The notes beneath the pieces were generated by a model that saw only the letters and a program-made list of their open reading frames with translations, had not been told where the DNA came from and did no database searches. DNA of 64,000 bases from Streptomyces sp. DH41 (GTDB lineage: Bacteria; Actinomycetota; Actinomycetes; Streptomycetales; Streptomycetaceae). This document shows, piece by piece, positions 1-7,285 of this stretch. The position numbers and the translations under genes are program-made. The stretch covers positions 115,996-179,995 of the forward strand of contig NZ_JARVKY010000021.1 of the NCBI RefSeq assembly GCF_029813785.1, read 5' to 3'. Positions within the stretch are counted from its first letter, which is position 1, and each line of letters begins with the position of its first letter.

Positions 1-30
1 CTTGAGGTCTTTGGTGAAAAGCACACGAAA

Positions 31-46
31 GGGTGATCGCTCACCC
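31..46. other. short inverted repeat at the left edge
   Basis: GGGTGA and TCACCC arms flank a TCGC loop. It lies in 131 bases without a recognisable gene, just beyond the stop of the leftward ABC gene. It could be a weak terminator or an operator for a gene outside the window. Nothing else is visible in bases 1-131. Confidence 0.3.
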
Positions 47-131
47 CGTCGCAATTGACGCCTTATCGGAAAGAAATGGGCTTTCCCCGGGGAGTTGCGC
101 ACACGGTCGGAACGGAAGGGTGCGGCGGGCG

Positions 132-2156
132 TCATCGGACCCTGCTGCGCAGGGTCACGAGCAGGTATGCGCAGAGCAGAGTGGTCAGCGACAACGTCAG
201 GGCGCTGCCCACGGGTTGGACGATCATGCGCAGGACCTCGGCCAGATACCGCTCCCCTCCGAACGGCCACTGCGTCAGGAGGACCTCGCGCACCCGCATC
301 GGGAGGCCGGCGGCGGTCCGCACGGACGGGCCCTCCCAGACCTCTTGTACGAGCGGTACGACGAGTACGGGAACGGCCACCACCGCGGCGAGGCCCGCCG
401 TGGTGGACCGGAAGACTCCCGCGGCGAGCACACCGGACCAGGCGCAGCCGACGACCAGCCCGAACCAACCGGCGCTCAGCGCGGGCCAGTCGGCGGGGGC
501 CCGCGCGAGCTCCTGTCCGTAGAACAGACGGAGCGCTTCGGCGTCGCAGCCCACCGTCAGGGCGGCCAGCAGCAGTGCGGTGGCCGCGGAGACGAGGAGT
601 TTGGCGGTCAGCAGCCCCATCCGGCGGGGGACGGTGCCGCGGTCCGCCGCCAGGGCGGGATGGCGGAACTCGTCGCCGAAGGCGAGCGCGCCGAGCAGCC
701 CCGCGCCGAGCGCCGCGGGCGGCAGCGGCAGCTCCCGGGGCCACGCGGCCAGGAGACGCGGCTGGGGGGTGTGCCCGACGCGCGCCAGGACCACAGCGGT
801 GACGGCGGATACGACGAGTACGACGGCGCCGGTGACGAACCCCGTGCTGATGCCGGTCGCGCGGCGGAGTTCGTAGCGGAGTGGGCGCAGCGGGCTGGGG
901 GCGGAGCGGACGGAGACGGGGGGCGGGAGCGAGGACGCCGCCTTCCGCGGCGATCGCTGAGGAACACCCCCGAAGGGTCGGCGATTCGTGCCGGCCGTCC
1001 GGGTTTCGCCGGACGAGGGTGGGGAGTCGTCAGCGGCAAGGCGCGGCCGCGCTCCGCCAGGCCCGGCCTCACCGCCCGGCGGCTGTGTGGTGTCGGCGCG
1101 GAGGTGCGCCTCGTCGGAGAGGGGAGGGTCGGCATCGGCCGACGACTGACGGGGCCCGGCGAGGGCCGAGGGCGGGCCACCGGGCCGCCGGCTGTCGTCA
1201 CCGTCGGGAGACAGGTGCGGGCCGGCCCCGCGGGAGTCGGTGACGTCCTGTTGCCGAGCCGCGGGCACCGTGTGCGCGCCCGGGCCCATGTCACCGGTCT
1301 CGTCGGCGATTTGGTGTACGAGGATCCCGTGACGGAACGCGGTCTCGCCGATGTCGGCGCACGTACTGCCGTACACCGCGAGGCGGTTGCCGCTCTCGCG
1401 TACGACCTCGACGGAACGGCGGGCCGAGCGTGCCTCTTTGGTCAGGAGGGCGGCGAGGCGGACGGCGTGCGGGCTGCGGACGGCGACGCGGGGACGCAGC
1501 CGGGTGCGGGAGAAGTCCGCCGCCGTCTGGTCGGCGACGACTCTGCCCCGTTCCAGCGTGACGACGTGGTCGGCGGCACGCGCGGCCTCCTTGGGATCCG
1601 CCGTACTGAACAGGACCGTGCCGCCCTGGCCGGCATGGTCGCGCAGCATGTCGCGGAGCCAGTGGGTCTCGCGGGCGCCGAGTGCTCCGGCGGGGTCGTC
1701 GAGCACCAGGGTGTGCGGGTCGGGAAGCAACGCACAGGCCATCCCGAGGCGTCGGTCCATTCCGCGGGAGAGGGTGCCGAGGCGTTCGTCGCGCAGGCTC
1801 ACGAGGCCGACCGACTCCAGGACCTCGTCGGCCCGCCGGACGGGAATGCCGGCCGCCGCGCACAGCATGCGGAGGTGGCCGCGAACCGTGCGGGCCGGGT
1901 GCCCCGGCACGTCTCCCAGCAGCACGCCGACCTCGCGCGAGGGATGGGCGATGCGGTGCAGGGGGCGGCCTCTGAAGTAGGTGAGACCCCGGCCGCGCTG
2001 GAGTTCGAGCATGAGTCTGAGCGCCGTCGTCTTACCGGCGCCCGATGCTCCGAGCAGCGCGGTGACACGGCCCGCGCGCGCCTCGAAGGAAACGTCTTCG
2101 ACGGCGGGCGGAAGCTCCTTGCGAGGGTTACTGGTCAGTCCGAAGGCCTGGATCAC
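132..2156 (-). CDS. ABC transporter ATPase fused to its permease
   Basis: A single chain of about 674 aa. An ABC ATPase (about residues 1-230) has Walker A GASGAGKT at 36-43, a divergent signature LSRGM at 129-133 and a Walker B ending LVLDDP, with Asp in place of the usual catalytic Glu. A Pro/Ser/Gly-rich linker of roughly 170 aa follows, then a permease with about six hydrophobic segments ending near the C-terminus. Such fusions usually export drugs, lipids or peptides; the substrate is unknown. I chose the GTG at 2156 because it gives the typical start MIQAFGLT; a TTG three codons upstream is the alternative. A TATCTT hexamer seven bases before the GTG suggests a leaderless transcript. 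The weak signature and D-for-E change could mean slow ATP turnover. Confidence 0.85.
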   Translation of the reverse strand: MIQAFGLTSNPRKELPPAVEDVSFEARAGRVTALLGASGAGKTTALRLMLELQRGRGLTYFRGRPLHRIAHPSREVGVLLGDVPGHPARTVRGHLRMLCAAAGIPVRRADEVLESVGLVSLRDERLGTLSRGMDRRLGMACALLPDPHTLVLDDPAGALGARETHWLRDMLRDHAGQGGTVLFSTADPKEAARAADHVVTLERGRVVADQTAADFSRTRLRPRVAVRSPHAVRLAALLTKEARSARRSVEVVRESGNRLAVYGSTCADIGETAFRHGILVHQIADETGDMGPGAHTVPAARQQDVTDSRGAGPHLSPDGDDSRRPGGPPSALAGPRQSSADADPPLSDEAHLRADTTQPPGGEAGPGGARPRLAADDSPPSSGETRTAGTNRRPFGGVPQRSPRKAASSLPPPVSVRSAPSPLRPLRYELRRATGISTGFVTGAVVLVVSAVTAVVLARVGHTPQPRLLAAWPRELPLPPAALGAGLLGALAFGDEFRHPALAADRGTVPRRMGLLTAKLLVSAATALLLAALTVGCDAEALRLFYGQELARAPADWPALSAGWFGLVVGCAWSGVLAAGVFRSTTAGLAAVVAVPVLVVPLVQEVWEGPSVRTAAGLPMRVREVLLTQWPFGGERYLAEVLRMIVQPVGSALTLSLTTLLCAYLLVTLRSRVR

Positions 2157-2176
2157 CCGTAGCAAGATAGCGCGTT

Positions 2177-2196
2177 ATACCCGATTTTTCGGGTAT
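2177..2196. promoter_or_regulatory. perfect palindrome upstream of the ABC gene
   Basis: Eight-base arms ATACCCGA and TCGGGTAT flank TTTT, about 20 bases upstream of the ABC start and overlapping its likely -35/-10 region. It is AT-richer than its surroundings. It could be an operator or, read rightwards, a small hairpin. No known regulator consensus is recognised. Confidence 0.45.
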
Positions 2197-2249
2197 CGCA
2201 AGGCTGGTCGAGCGCATGGGTGCAGACCTCTTCGATCCCTTGTTCGCCG

Positions 2250-2294
2250 TTCGCTCCGTTCGCTCCGTTCGCTCCGTTCGCTCCGTTCGCTCCG
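2250..2294. repeat. 9-bp tandem repeat, five perfect copies
   Basis: The unit TTCGCTCCG is repeated five times without error, with a shortened copy (TTCGCCG) just before. It lies between the end of the Nudix gene and the start of the ABC gene. A number of whole 9-bp units keeps a reading frame, but no gene crosses it. It is probably a slippage-generated minisatellite. Confidence 0.9.
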
Positions 2295-2315
2295 GAGTCC
2301 TGGCCTGGCCGGCCG

Positions 2316-3074
2316 TCACACCTCGGGGCGCAGCATCGGAGGATTGAGGAGAGTCGCGCCGCCGGCCCGGAAGAGCTGGGCGGGACGCCCGCCCTGGCGC
2401 GTGGTCGTGCCTCCGGTGGGGACGAGGAAGCCCGGTGTGCCCGTCACCTTGCGGTGGAAGTTGCGGGGGTCGAGCGCCACACTCCACACCGCCTCGTAGA
2501 CGCGACGCAACTCGCCGACGGTGAACTCGGGCGGGCAGAACGCGGTGGCGAGCGACGAATACTCGATCTTGGAGCGGGCCCGTTCCACCCCGTCCGCCAG
2601 GATCTGGGCGTGGTCGAAGGCGAGCGGCGCCACCGGCTCGCCGTCACGGCCGTAGCCGGCCTGCTCCAGCAGTTCCTCGACCGGCGCCCAGCGCGCGTTA
2701 CTGGCGTCACCGCCCGCCCGTGGCGCGGGCAGGTCGGGGGCGAGCGCGAGGTGGGCGACACTGACCACCCGCATCCGGGGATCGCGCTCGGGGTCGCCGT
2801 ACGTCGCGAGCTGCTCCAGGTGGGCACCGTTGTCCTGGGTGGGTGCGACGGGGTCGTGGACGCACAGTCCCGTCTCCTCGGCCAGCTCCCGCGCCGCCGC
2901 CTGTGCCAGGTCCTCGTCGGCCCGTACGAAACCGCCGGGCAGGGCCCAGCGGCCCCGGAACGGCGGCTCGCCCCTGCGCACGGCCAGCGCGCACAGGGAG
3001 TGGCGGCGCACGGTCAGCACGACCAGGTCCACAGTGACGGCGAAGGGCGGAAAGGCTGACGGGTCGTAGGGCAT
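2316..3074 (-). CDS. NrtR-like Nudix hydrolase / regulator
   Basis: The 252-aa protein has an intact Nudix box (G48 to L70, with REL-EETGL), so hydrolysis of a nucleoside-diphosphate compound such as ADP-ribose is possible. A C-terminal region (about 170-252) carries the ELRRVYEAVW and RNFHRKV motifs of the winged helix found in NrtR regulators of NAD metabolism. I start it at the ATG at 3074, not at upstream codons in the same frame, because a good -10 box (TATGAT) ends six bases before this ATG, implying leaderless mRNA. A palindrome in that promoter suggests autoregulation. NrtR proteins often have a broken Nudix box; this one does not, so it may do both jobs. The gene stands alone. Confidence 0.85.
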   Translation of the reverse strand: MPYDPSAFPPFAVTVDLVVLTVRRHSLCALAVRRGEPPFRGRWALPGGFVRADEDLAQAAARELAEETGLCVHDPVAPTQDNGAHLEQLATYGDPERDPRMRVVSVAHLALAPDLPAPRAGGDASNARWAPVEELLEQAGYGRDGEPVAPLAFDHAQILADGVERARSKIEYSSLATAFCPPEFTVGELRRVYEAVWSVALDPRNFHRKVTGTPGFLVPTGGTTTRQGGRPAQLFRAGGATLLNPPMLRPEV

Positions 3075-3080
3075 GCGCCG

Positions 3081-3102
3081 ATCATAGTCGTCTGCCTGAC
3101 GA
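3081..3102 (-). promoter_or_regulatory. leaderless promoter with overlapping inverted repeat (putative NrtR-type operator)
   Basis: Reading leftwards, TATGAT (3086-3081) is a near-consensus -10 placed six bases before the ATG at 3074. Directly upstream, TCGTC and GACGA arms (3088-3092 and 3098-3102) flank five bases, placing a symmetric site between -10 and -35, the classic spot for repressor occlusion. Confidence 0.55.
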
Positions 3103-3205
3103 TAAACACTCCCTTCACCGGCCTCTGCGGCGGCTGATCCACTTCGGCCCGACGGGGGCCGCACCGTCCACCCCCGGCCGCCGCGCGAGTCGACGTCAGG
3201 CCAGG

Positions 3206-5389
3206 TCAGGCTCCGAGTCGCAGCCCGTCGGCGGCCTCTTCGACCATGGCCATGCCGAGTCGGCCGACCCGCACCGAGAAGGGTGCTCCGGCGACCCGCA
3301 GCCCCGTCAGCCCGAGCTCCCCCAGGGGGGCGCTGCGTACGGGACGCAGGGTGACGGTCCCGGCCGGCGCGTCGGGGCGGATGCCCGCGAGCGTCGTCAG
3401 CAGCAGCACCCCGGCGGCGGCCGCGGTGGCGGCGGGCCGGCAGGCCGCCGGATGCGGCACGGGAGCGCTCGCGTCGGTGCGCTGCTCTCCCGCGTACATC
3501 TCCGGCAGGCGGTGGCCGAAGGCGCCCGCCGCGGCCAGTACGCCGCGCAGCAGCGAGGCCGCCTCCTTCTCATGGCCGGCGGCCGCCATCCCCGCCACCG
3601 CGATCGCCGTCTCCGGGACGCGTACCGCCCCGGCGCGGTGTCCGAAGGGGTTGTAGCCCGCTTCGCTCGCGGCCAGTCCGCGCAGACCCCAGCCCGAGTC
3701 CATGGCCGGCTTGCCCAGCAGCCGGGCCAGTTGAGCGGTCTGCGCCGGGTCGAGCAGGCCCGGGGCCGCGGCGCCCCCACCGAGCAGTCCGGTGTCGAGG
3801 AGATGCGCCGCGCTAGCGCTCAGGTGCGGCACGAGGCGTCCGTCCGCGGTCCGGGCCGCCGCCGGCCGTCCGCCTGCCGGGCCGTCGATCCAGAAGTCCC
3901 GCCGGAACGCCGTCCGCAGCCGCTGGGCCAACCGCCGCAGTCCGTCACCGCCCGGTCTGCCGAAGGCGTCGAGCAGCTCGGCGCCGAGCAGGGCGGCACG
4001 GTGCGCGTGGGCCTGGGTCTCGCAGCGGACGGGGCCGTCGGGGCGCGGATCGTGTACGTACCCTCCGTCCCCGACGGCGCCGCGCAGCCAGGTCAGGCAC
4101 CGCTCTGCCGTCGGCATCAGCTCCCGCGTCTCGTCCTCGCCGAGCCCCCAGCGGCGGGCTTCCGCGAGGAGCACGGGAAAGAGCAGGGTCGCCTCCGTAC
4201 CGGTACAGCCCGGCGGCAGATGCGGGCCGGCGTCACGTCTGGGTCCGGGGATCAGGCCGGCCCGCGGACCGGGGCCGCGATGCTGGGTGCGGGCGAGGGT
4301 GCGCAGCGTGCCGGCGGCGAGCCGGGTACCGAGGGGAAGCGTCATCCGGGCGGCGGCGAGCGCCTCGCCGGGGGCCGGACCGCAACGCCAGGGCACGCCG
4401 GCCGCGAGATGGACGTCGGCCGGGTGCGCGGGATCGCGCAGCATCAGGGCTCGGAGGTCCTCGATGCTGGTCCGCAGGAGGGCGGTGACCGCGGGGTCGT
4501 CACCGGTGGCGTGCGCCGAGGCCAGTGGGTCGGCCGCCGTGCGGCCCACTGGCCGAAGCGGTCCCGCGCCGTCCGGTCGTACGCGCAGCTCGACGCTCGT
4601 GCTGCCGCCCGGAGGCAGCACGAACTCCCACCGCAGCAGCCCCGCGGAGGCCAGTGCGTCGGCGGGCGGCGGGACGGCCGTGACCGACGCGCCCGCCGCG
4701 GCACAGGACCAGCGCAGCCCTGCGTCGTGGACGCTGGCGGGCAGGTCGGGGCCCGCGCGTCCCGCGGCGATCGACCCCAGGTCGGCCAGGTCCGTGCCCA
4801 GGGCCACCTCGACCGGCAGCCGCAGCGGACGGGATGCCCAACTGTGCAGGGTGATCCGCTCCGTACCGTCCGCGTCCCGGGTCCGCTCGACCATGACGTC
4901 CGGATCCGGACCCGGCGCGGCCGAAGTCCGCAGCGTCCCCACGAAGCGGACGCGGTCGGCTCCTGTCATCCGGGCCTGCGACGGAAGCGGTTCACGCCCG
5001 GCCACGCGAAGACGGCACCGGGAGAGCAGCCGCCGGCCCGCTCGGTAGAACCCCTCCAGCCCCAGGCCGGTCAGCTGCCCCTGGTCCGTGGAGATCACGA
5101 GGCCCGGGAGGGCCACGCCGATCATGGCTCGGTGGGTGGGGGGCAGGTCCCCGCACCTGTACGGCGTCGCGGGCGGCGCACTGGGAGGAGCGGGAGGAAC
5201 GACCGGCTTCACGCCCGACCGCGCGGGCCGAACCGACGACGCGGGCCGCGGTCGGACCATCGGCGGAACGGCCCCGGCCGGGCCGCGCTTCCCGCCGGGC
5301 GTCACGGACTCGGCGAAGGACGGCAGCGCCGCCCTCCGGTCGGCGGCGGCGGTGCTCGGGGCGGTGGAGGGCGAAGTCGGCTGGTGCAT
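3206..5389 (-). CDS. glycogen-debranching N-terminal (GDE_N-type) domain protein
   Basis: About 727 aa from an ATG at 5389 preceded by GAGGGAG. The first 95 residues are Pro/Ala/Ser-rich. The segment VISTDQGQLTGLGLEGFY and the following beta-rich region match the N-terminal domain seen in actinobacterial amylo-alpha-1,6-glucosidase-like proteins. The C-terminal two thirds resemble the helical toroid of such glycosidases (GDGGYVHDP, FWIDG, GWGLRGLA). I cannot assign catalytic acids with confidence, so a glycan-active enzyme is only a family-level guess. No signal peptide is seen. Neighbours give no pathway context. The same frame stays open upstream to 5764, but that stretch is Arg-rich and looks non-coding. 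Confidence 0.7.
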   Translation of the reverse strand: MHQPTSPSTAPSTAAADRRAALPSFAESVTPGGKRGPAGAVPPMVRPRPASSVRPARSGVKPVVPPAPPSAPPATPYRCGDLPPTHRAMIGVALPGLVISTDQGQLTGLGLEGFYRAGRRLLSRCRLRVAGREPLPSQARMTGADRVRFVGTLRTSAAPGPDPDVMVERTRDADGTERITLHSWASRPLRLPVEVALGTDLADLGSIAAGRAGPDLPASVHDAGLRWSCAAAGASVTAVPPPADALASAGLLRWEFVLPPGGSTSVELRVRPDGAGPLRPVGRTAADPLASAHATGDDPAVTALLRTSIEDLRALMLRDPAHPADVHLAAGVPWRCGPAPGEALAAARMTLPLGTRLAAGTLRTLARTQHRGPGPRAGLIPGPRRDAGPHLPPGCTGTEATLLFPVLLAEARRWGLGEDETRELMPTAERCLTWLRGAVGDGGYVHDPRPDGPVRCETQAHAHRAALLGAELLDAFGRPGGDGLRRLAQRLRTAFRRDFWIDGPAGGRPAAARTADGRLVPHLSASAAHLLDTGLLGGGAAAPGLLDPAQTAQLARLLGKPAMDSGWGLRGLAASEAGYNPFGHRAGAVRVPETAIAVAGMAAAGHEKEAASLLRGVLAAAGAFGHRLPEMYAGEQRTDASAPVPHPAACRPAATAAAAGVLLLTTLAGIRPDAPAGTVTLRPVRSAPLGELGLTGLRVAGAPFSVRVGRLGMAMVEEAADGLRLGA

Positions 5390-5564
5390 CGGAGGGCTCC
5401 CTCTGTGCTCGGTGCGCCTCGGGCGGAACGGCGCCGTGGGTGGTGGTTCGCCGGACGGGTGCGGTGCGGTGTCCCCGGCCGGTCCGGGCGTTCCGCCACT
5501 CAGGTGAACGGAGCGGGCGTCCTCCGGGTCACGCCCGAGGCATGGTCGCCGGGCGGTCACCCCC

Positions 5565-7118
5565 TCAGAGTCGCTCGCCGCCGCCTTCGGCCCCGGGCTC
5601 TCCCCTGCCCCTCCCCTCCGCGCAGGCGTCCTTCCGGCCCGTGGCCGTCCCCGAGGCGCGCGGCCTTGTACGGCCCGCCCGCGCGACGCCCGGGCGTTCG
5701 CCGCCCGCCGGGGTGCGGGGATGCCCGATCTTCGCGCCGGACTCGCGGTCCCGCGTCCTCGCACGACGACGGGCTCCGTCGGCCGAGGCGGCGGAGCGCG
5801 TGCGGCGCCGGCGGCCCGAAGGCGTCAGCGGAGCGGACGAAGGCTCGGCCGGCTCGCCTTTCCCGGGTGCGCCGGCCCGCTCTTCGCCACCCGGGGTGCC
5901 GCCTCCCGTACCTCCACGGCCCCCGCGCTCCGTACGCAGGCAGCGGCGGACCGACTCGGGATCGAGGCCCTCGTTGCACGCCTGGTGCAGGAGTCGGGCG
6001 AAGAGGTAGTCCGGATCCGCGCCGAGTGCCATGGCCAGAGCCTCTCGGGCCTCCAGTTCGTCGCCGGTGGACCAGGCGACCCATCCCGCGAGGGTGAGGG
6101 GCGCGGCCGCGTGTTCGCCGTAGGGTCCGACGCAGCGACGGGCCAGGGCCCGCCAGAGACGCAGCGCGGGTCCCGCCTCGTCACCCTCCATCCACTCGGC
6201 AGCGTGGTCACGGGTCGTACGGTCCTGGAGACCGAGGATCAGCGCCGCCGCCTCGTCGTGTCCGAGCAGTTGGTCGTCGCGCAGATCCTCGGCCGGCATG
6301 CCGGACACCGGTGGGGCCCCGGTGAGGCGCCGCATGACCCGCTGTGCCAGATCCAGCGTCTCGCCGGCCACGTCCGAGCGGCCGGTGTCGTCGAGGATCC
6401 GGGCGACCAGTGTCATGGAGGCCGCGTCCAGGGCGGCCTCCTGTTCGTGTGCCGCGGCGTTCTCCCGGGGAAGCAGCCTGGCCCGCAACTCGCTCAGTGA
6501 ACCGCGCACCTGGATACCGGCGTAGGTGGCCGCCGCGGCCAGCACGGACGTACCCGGAAGTCCCATGAGGGTGCCTTCCGCCGGGCAGCAGACCGCGTCG
6601 TCGCAGCAGTACGACCAGAAGCGCCCCGCCGAGATGCACAGCGCCTCGACCACGGGGACGTCGAGGGCCCCGCACTCGACGCGCAGCTTCTGGGCCAGCG
6701 GCCTCAGTCGCTCCATCACCTCTCGGCCGGTCTCGCCCCGTGCCGGTTCCTGACAGAGGTAGGCGACCATCTGCTCGGGCCGTGCCCCCCGGCGCTCACT
6801 GCCGGTCACCAGCCCGTGGACCAGCTGTCCGGCCGCGCCCGCCCAGTCGTCCGCGTTCGCCGGAATGCCGAGGCGGGCCCGGCCGCCGAAACGGCCCCGT
6901 CCGTCCCTGTCGCGCAGGGCGGCCAGGACGATGCTGTCCTCGGGGCGGTACCCGAGGAGGTAAGGCAGGGCGTCAGCCAGTTCGGCGGGGGTGCGCAGGG
7001 TGATCTGGTGCTCATCGCCGGGACTGTCGCACGGCGTGTGGGCCCTCCCGCCCGGTGTCGCGGGCCCCGAGAGGTCACCGTTCTCGGAGGATCCAGTCGT
7101 TTCGCTGTGGTTCGTCAT
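5565..7118 (-). CDS. DUF4192 domain-containing protein
   Basis: About 517 aa from the ATG at 7118. The first 390 residues contain the typical DUF4192 opening (ITLRTPAELADALPYLLGY, PEDSIVLAALR) and repeated helices; this actinobacterial family has no established function. The last 110 residues are Arg/Gly/Ala-rich and low in complexity, probably a disordered basic tail. It is divergent from the RecQ-type helicase gene, and the shared 167-bp gap carries two DnaA boxes. The start lacks a strong ribosome site. Confidence 0.75.
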   Translation of the reverse strand: MTNHSETTGSSENGDLSGPATPGGRAHTPCDSPGDEHQITLRTPAELADALPYLLGYRPEDSIVLAALRDRDGRGRFGGRARLGIPANADDWAGAAGQLVHGLVTGSERRGARPEQMVAYLCQEPARGETGREVMERLRPLAQKLRVECGALDVPVVEALCISAGRFWSYCCDDAVCCPAEGTLMGLPGTSVLAAAATYAGIQVRGSLSELRARLLPRENAAAHEQEAALDAASMTLVARILDDTGRSDVAGETLDLAQRVMRRLTGAPPVSGMPAEDLRDDQLLGHDEAAALILGLQDRTTRDHAAEWMEGDEAGPALRLWRALARRCVGPYGEHAAAPLTLAGWVAWSTGDELEAREALAMALGADPDYLFARLLHQACNEGLDPESVRRCLRTERGGRGGTGGGTPGGEERAGAPGKGEPAEPSSAPLTPSGRRRRTRSAASADGARRRARTRDRESGAKIGHPRTPAGGERPGVARAGRTRPRASGTATGRKDACAEGRGRGEPGAEGGGERL

Positions 7119-7157
7119 GGCCCGACGATCTCGCGGATCGAGAAGCTCCGCTTGCCC

Positions 7158-7180
7158 TGTGGATAACACCTTGTGGATAA
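7158..7180. promoter_or_regulatory. two consensus DnaA boxes between DUF4192 and recQ-like genes
   Basis: TGTGGATAA occurs at 7158-7166 and 7172-7180, the reverse complement of the DnaA box TTATCCACA, in direct orientation 14 bases apart. They sit upstream of both divergent genes. Two exact 9-mers this close are unlikely by chance in GC-rich DNA. Binding by DnaA is inferred. Confidence 0.6.
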
Positions 7181-7285
7181 CTCCGATCAGGGACACGTCA
7201 CGCGGGCCGTCCGGCGACCGCGCCACCCTTCCCGCAGCCTCGCCCGCTCCGCCCCGCCGCCCGGCTGTCAGTCCCGTCCTGTTGT

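Noticed and set aside
33..2162. Rightward open frame of about 700 codons opposite the ABC gene
   Set aside because: Low-complexity Arg/Gly translation; the opposite strand has clear ABC motifs.
7119..7285. Replication origin, because of two DnaA boxes
   Set aside because: Only two boxes, no AT-rich unwinding region and no dnaA/dnaN nearby; a regulatory role is more likely.
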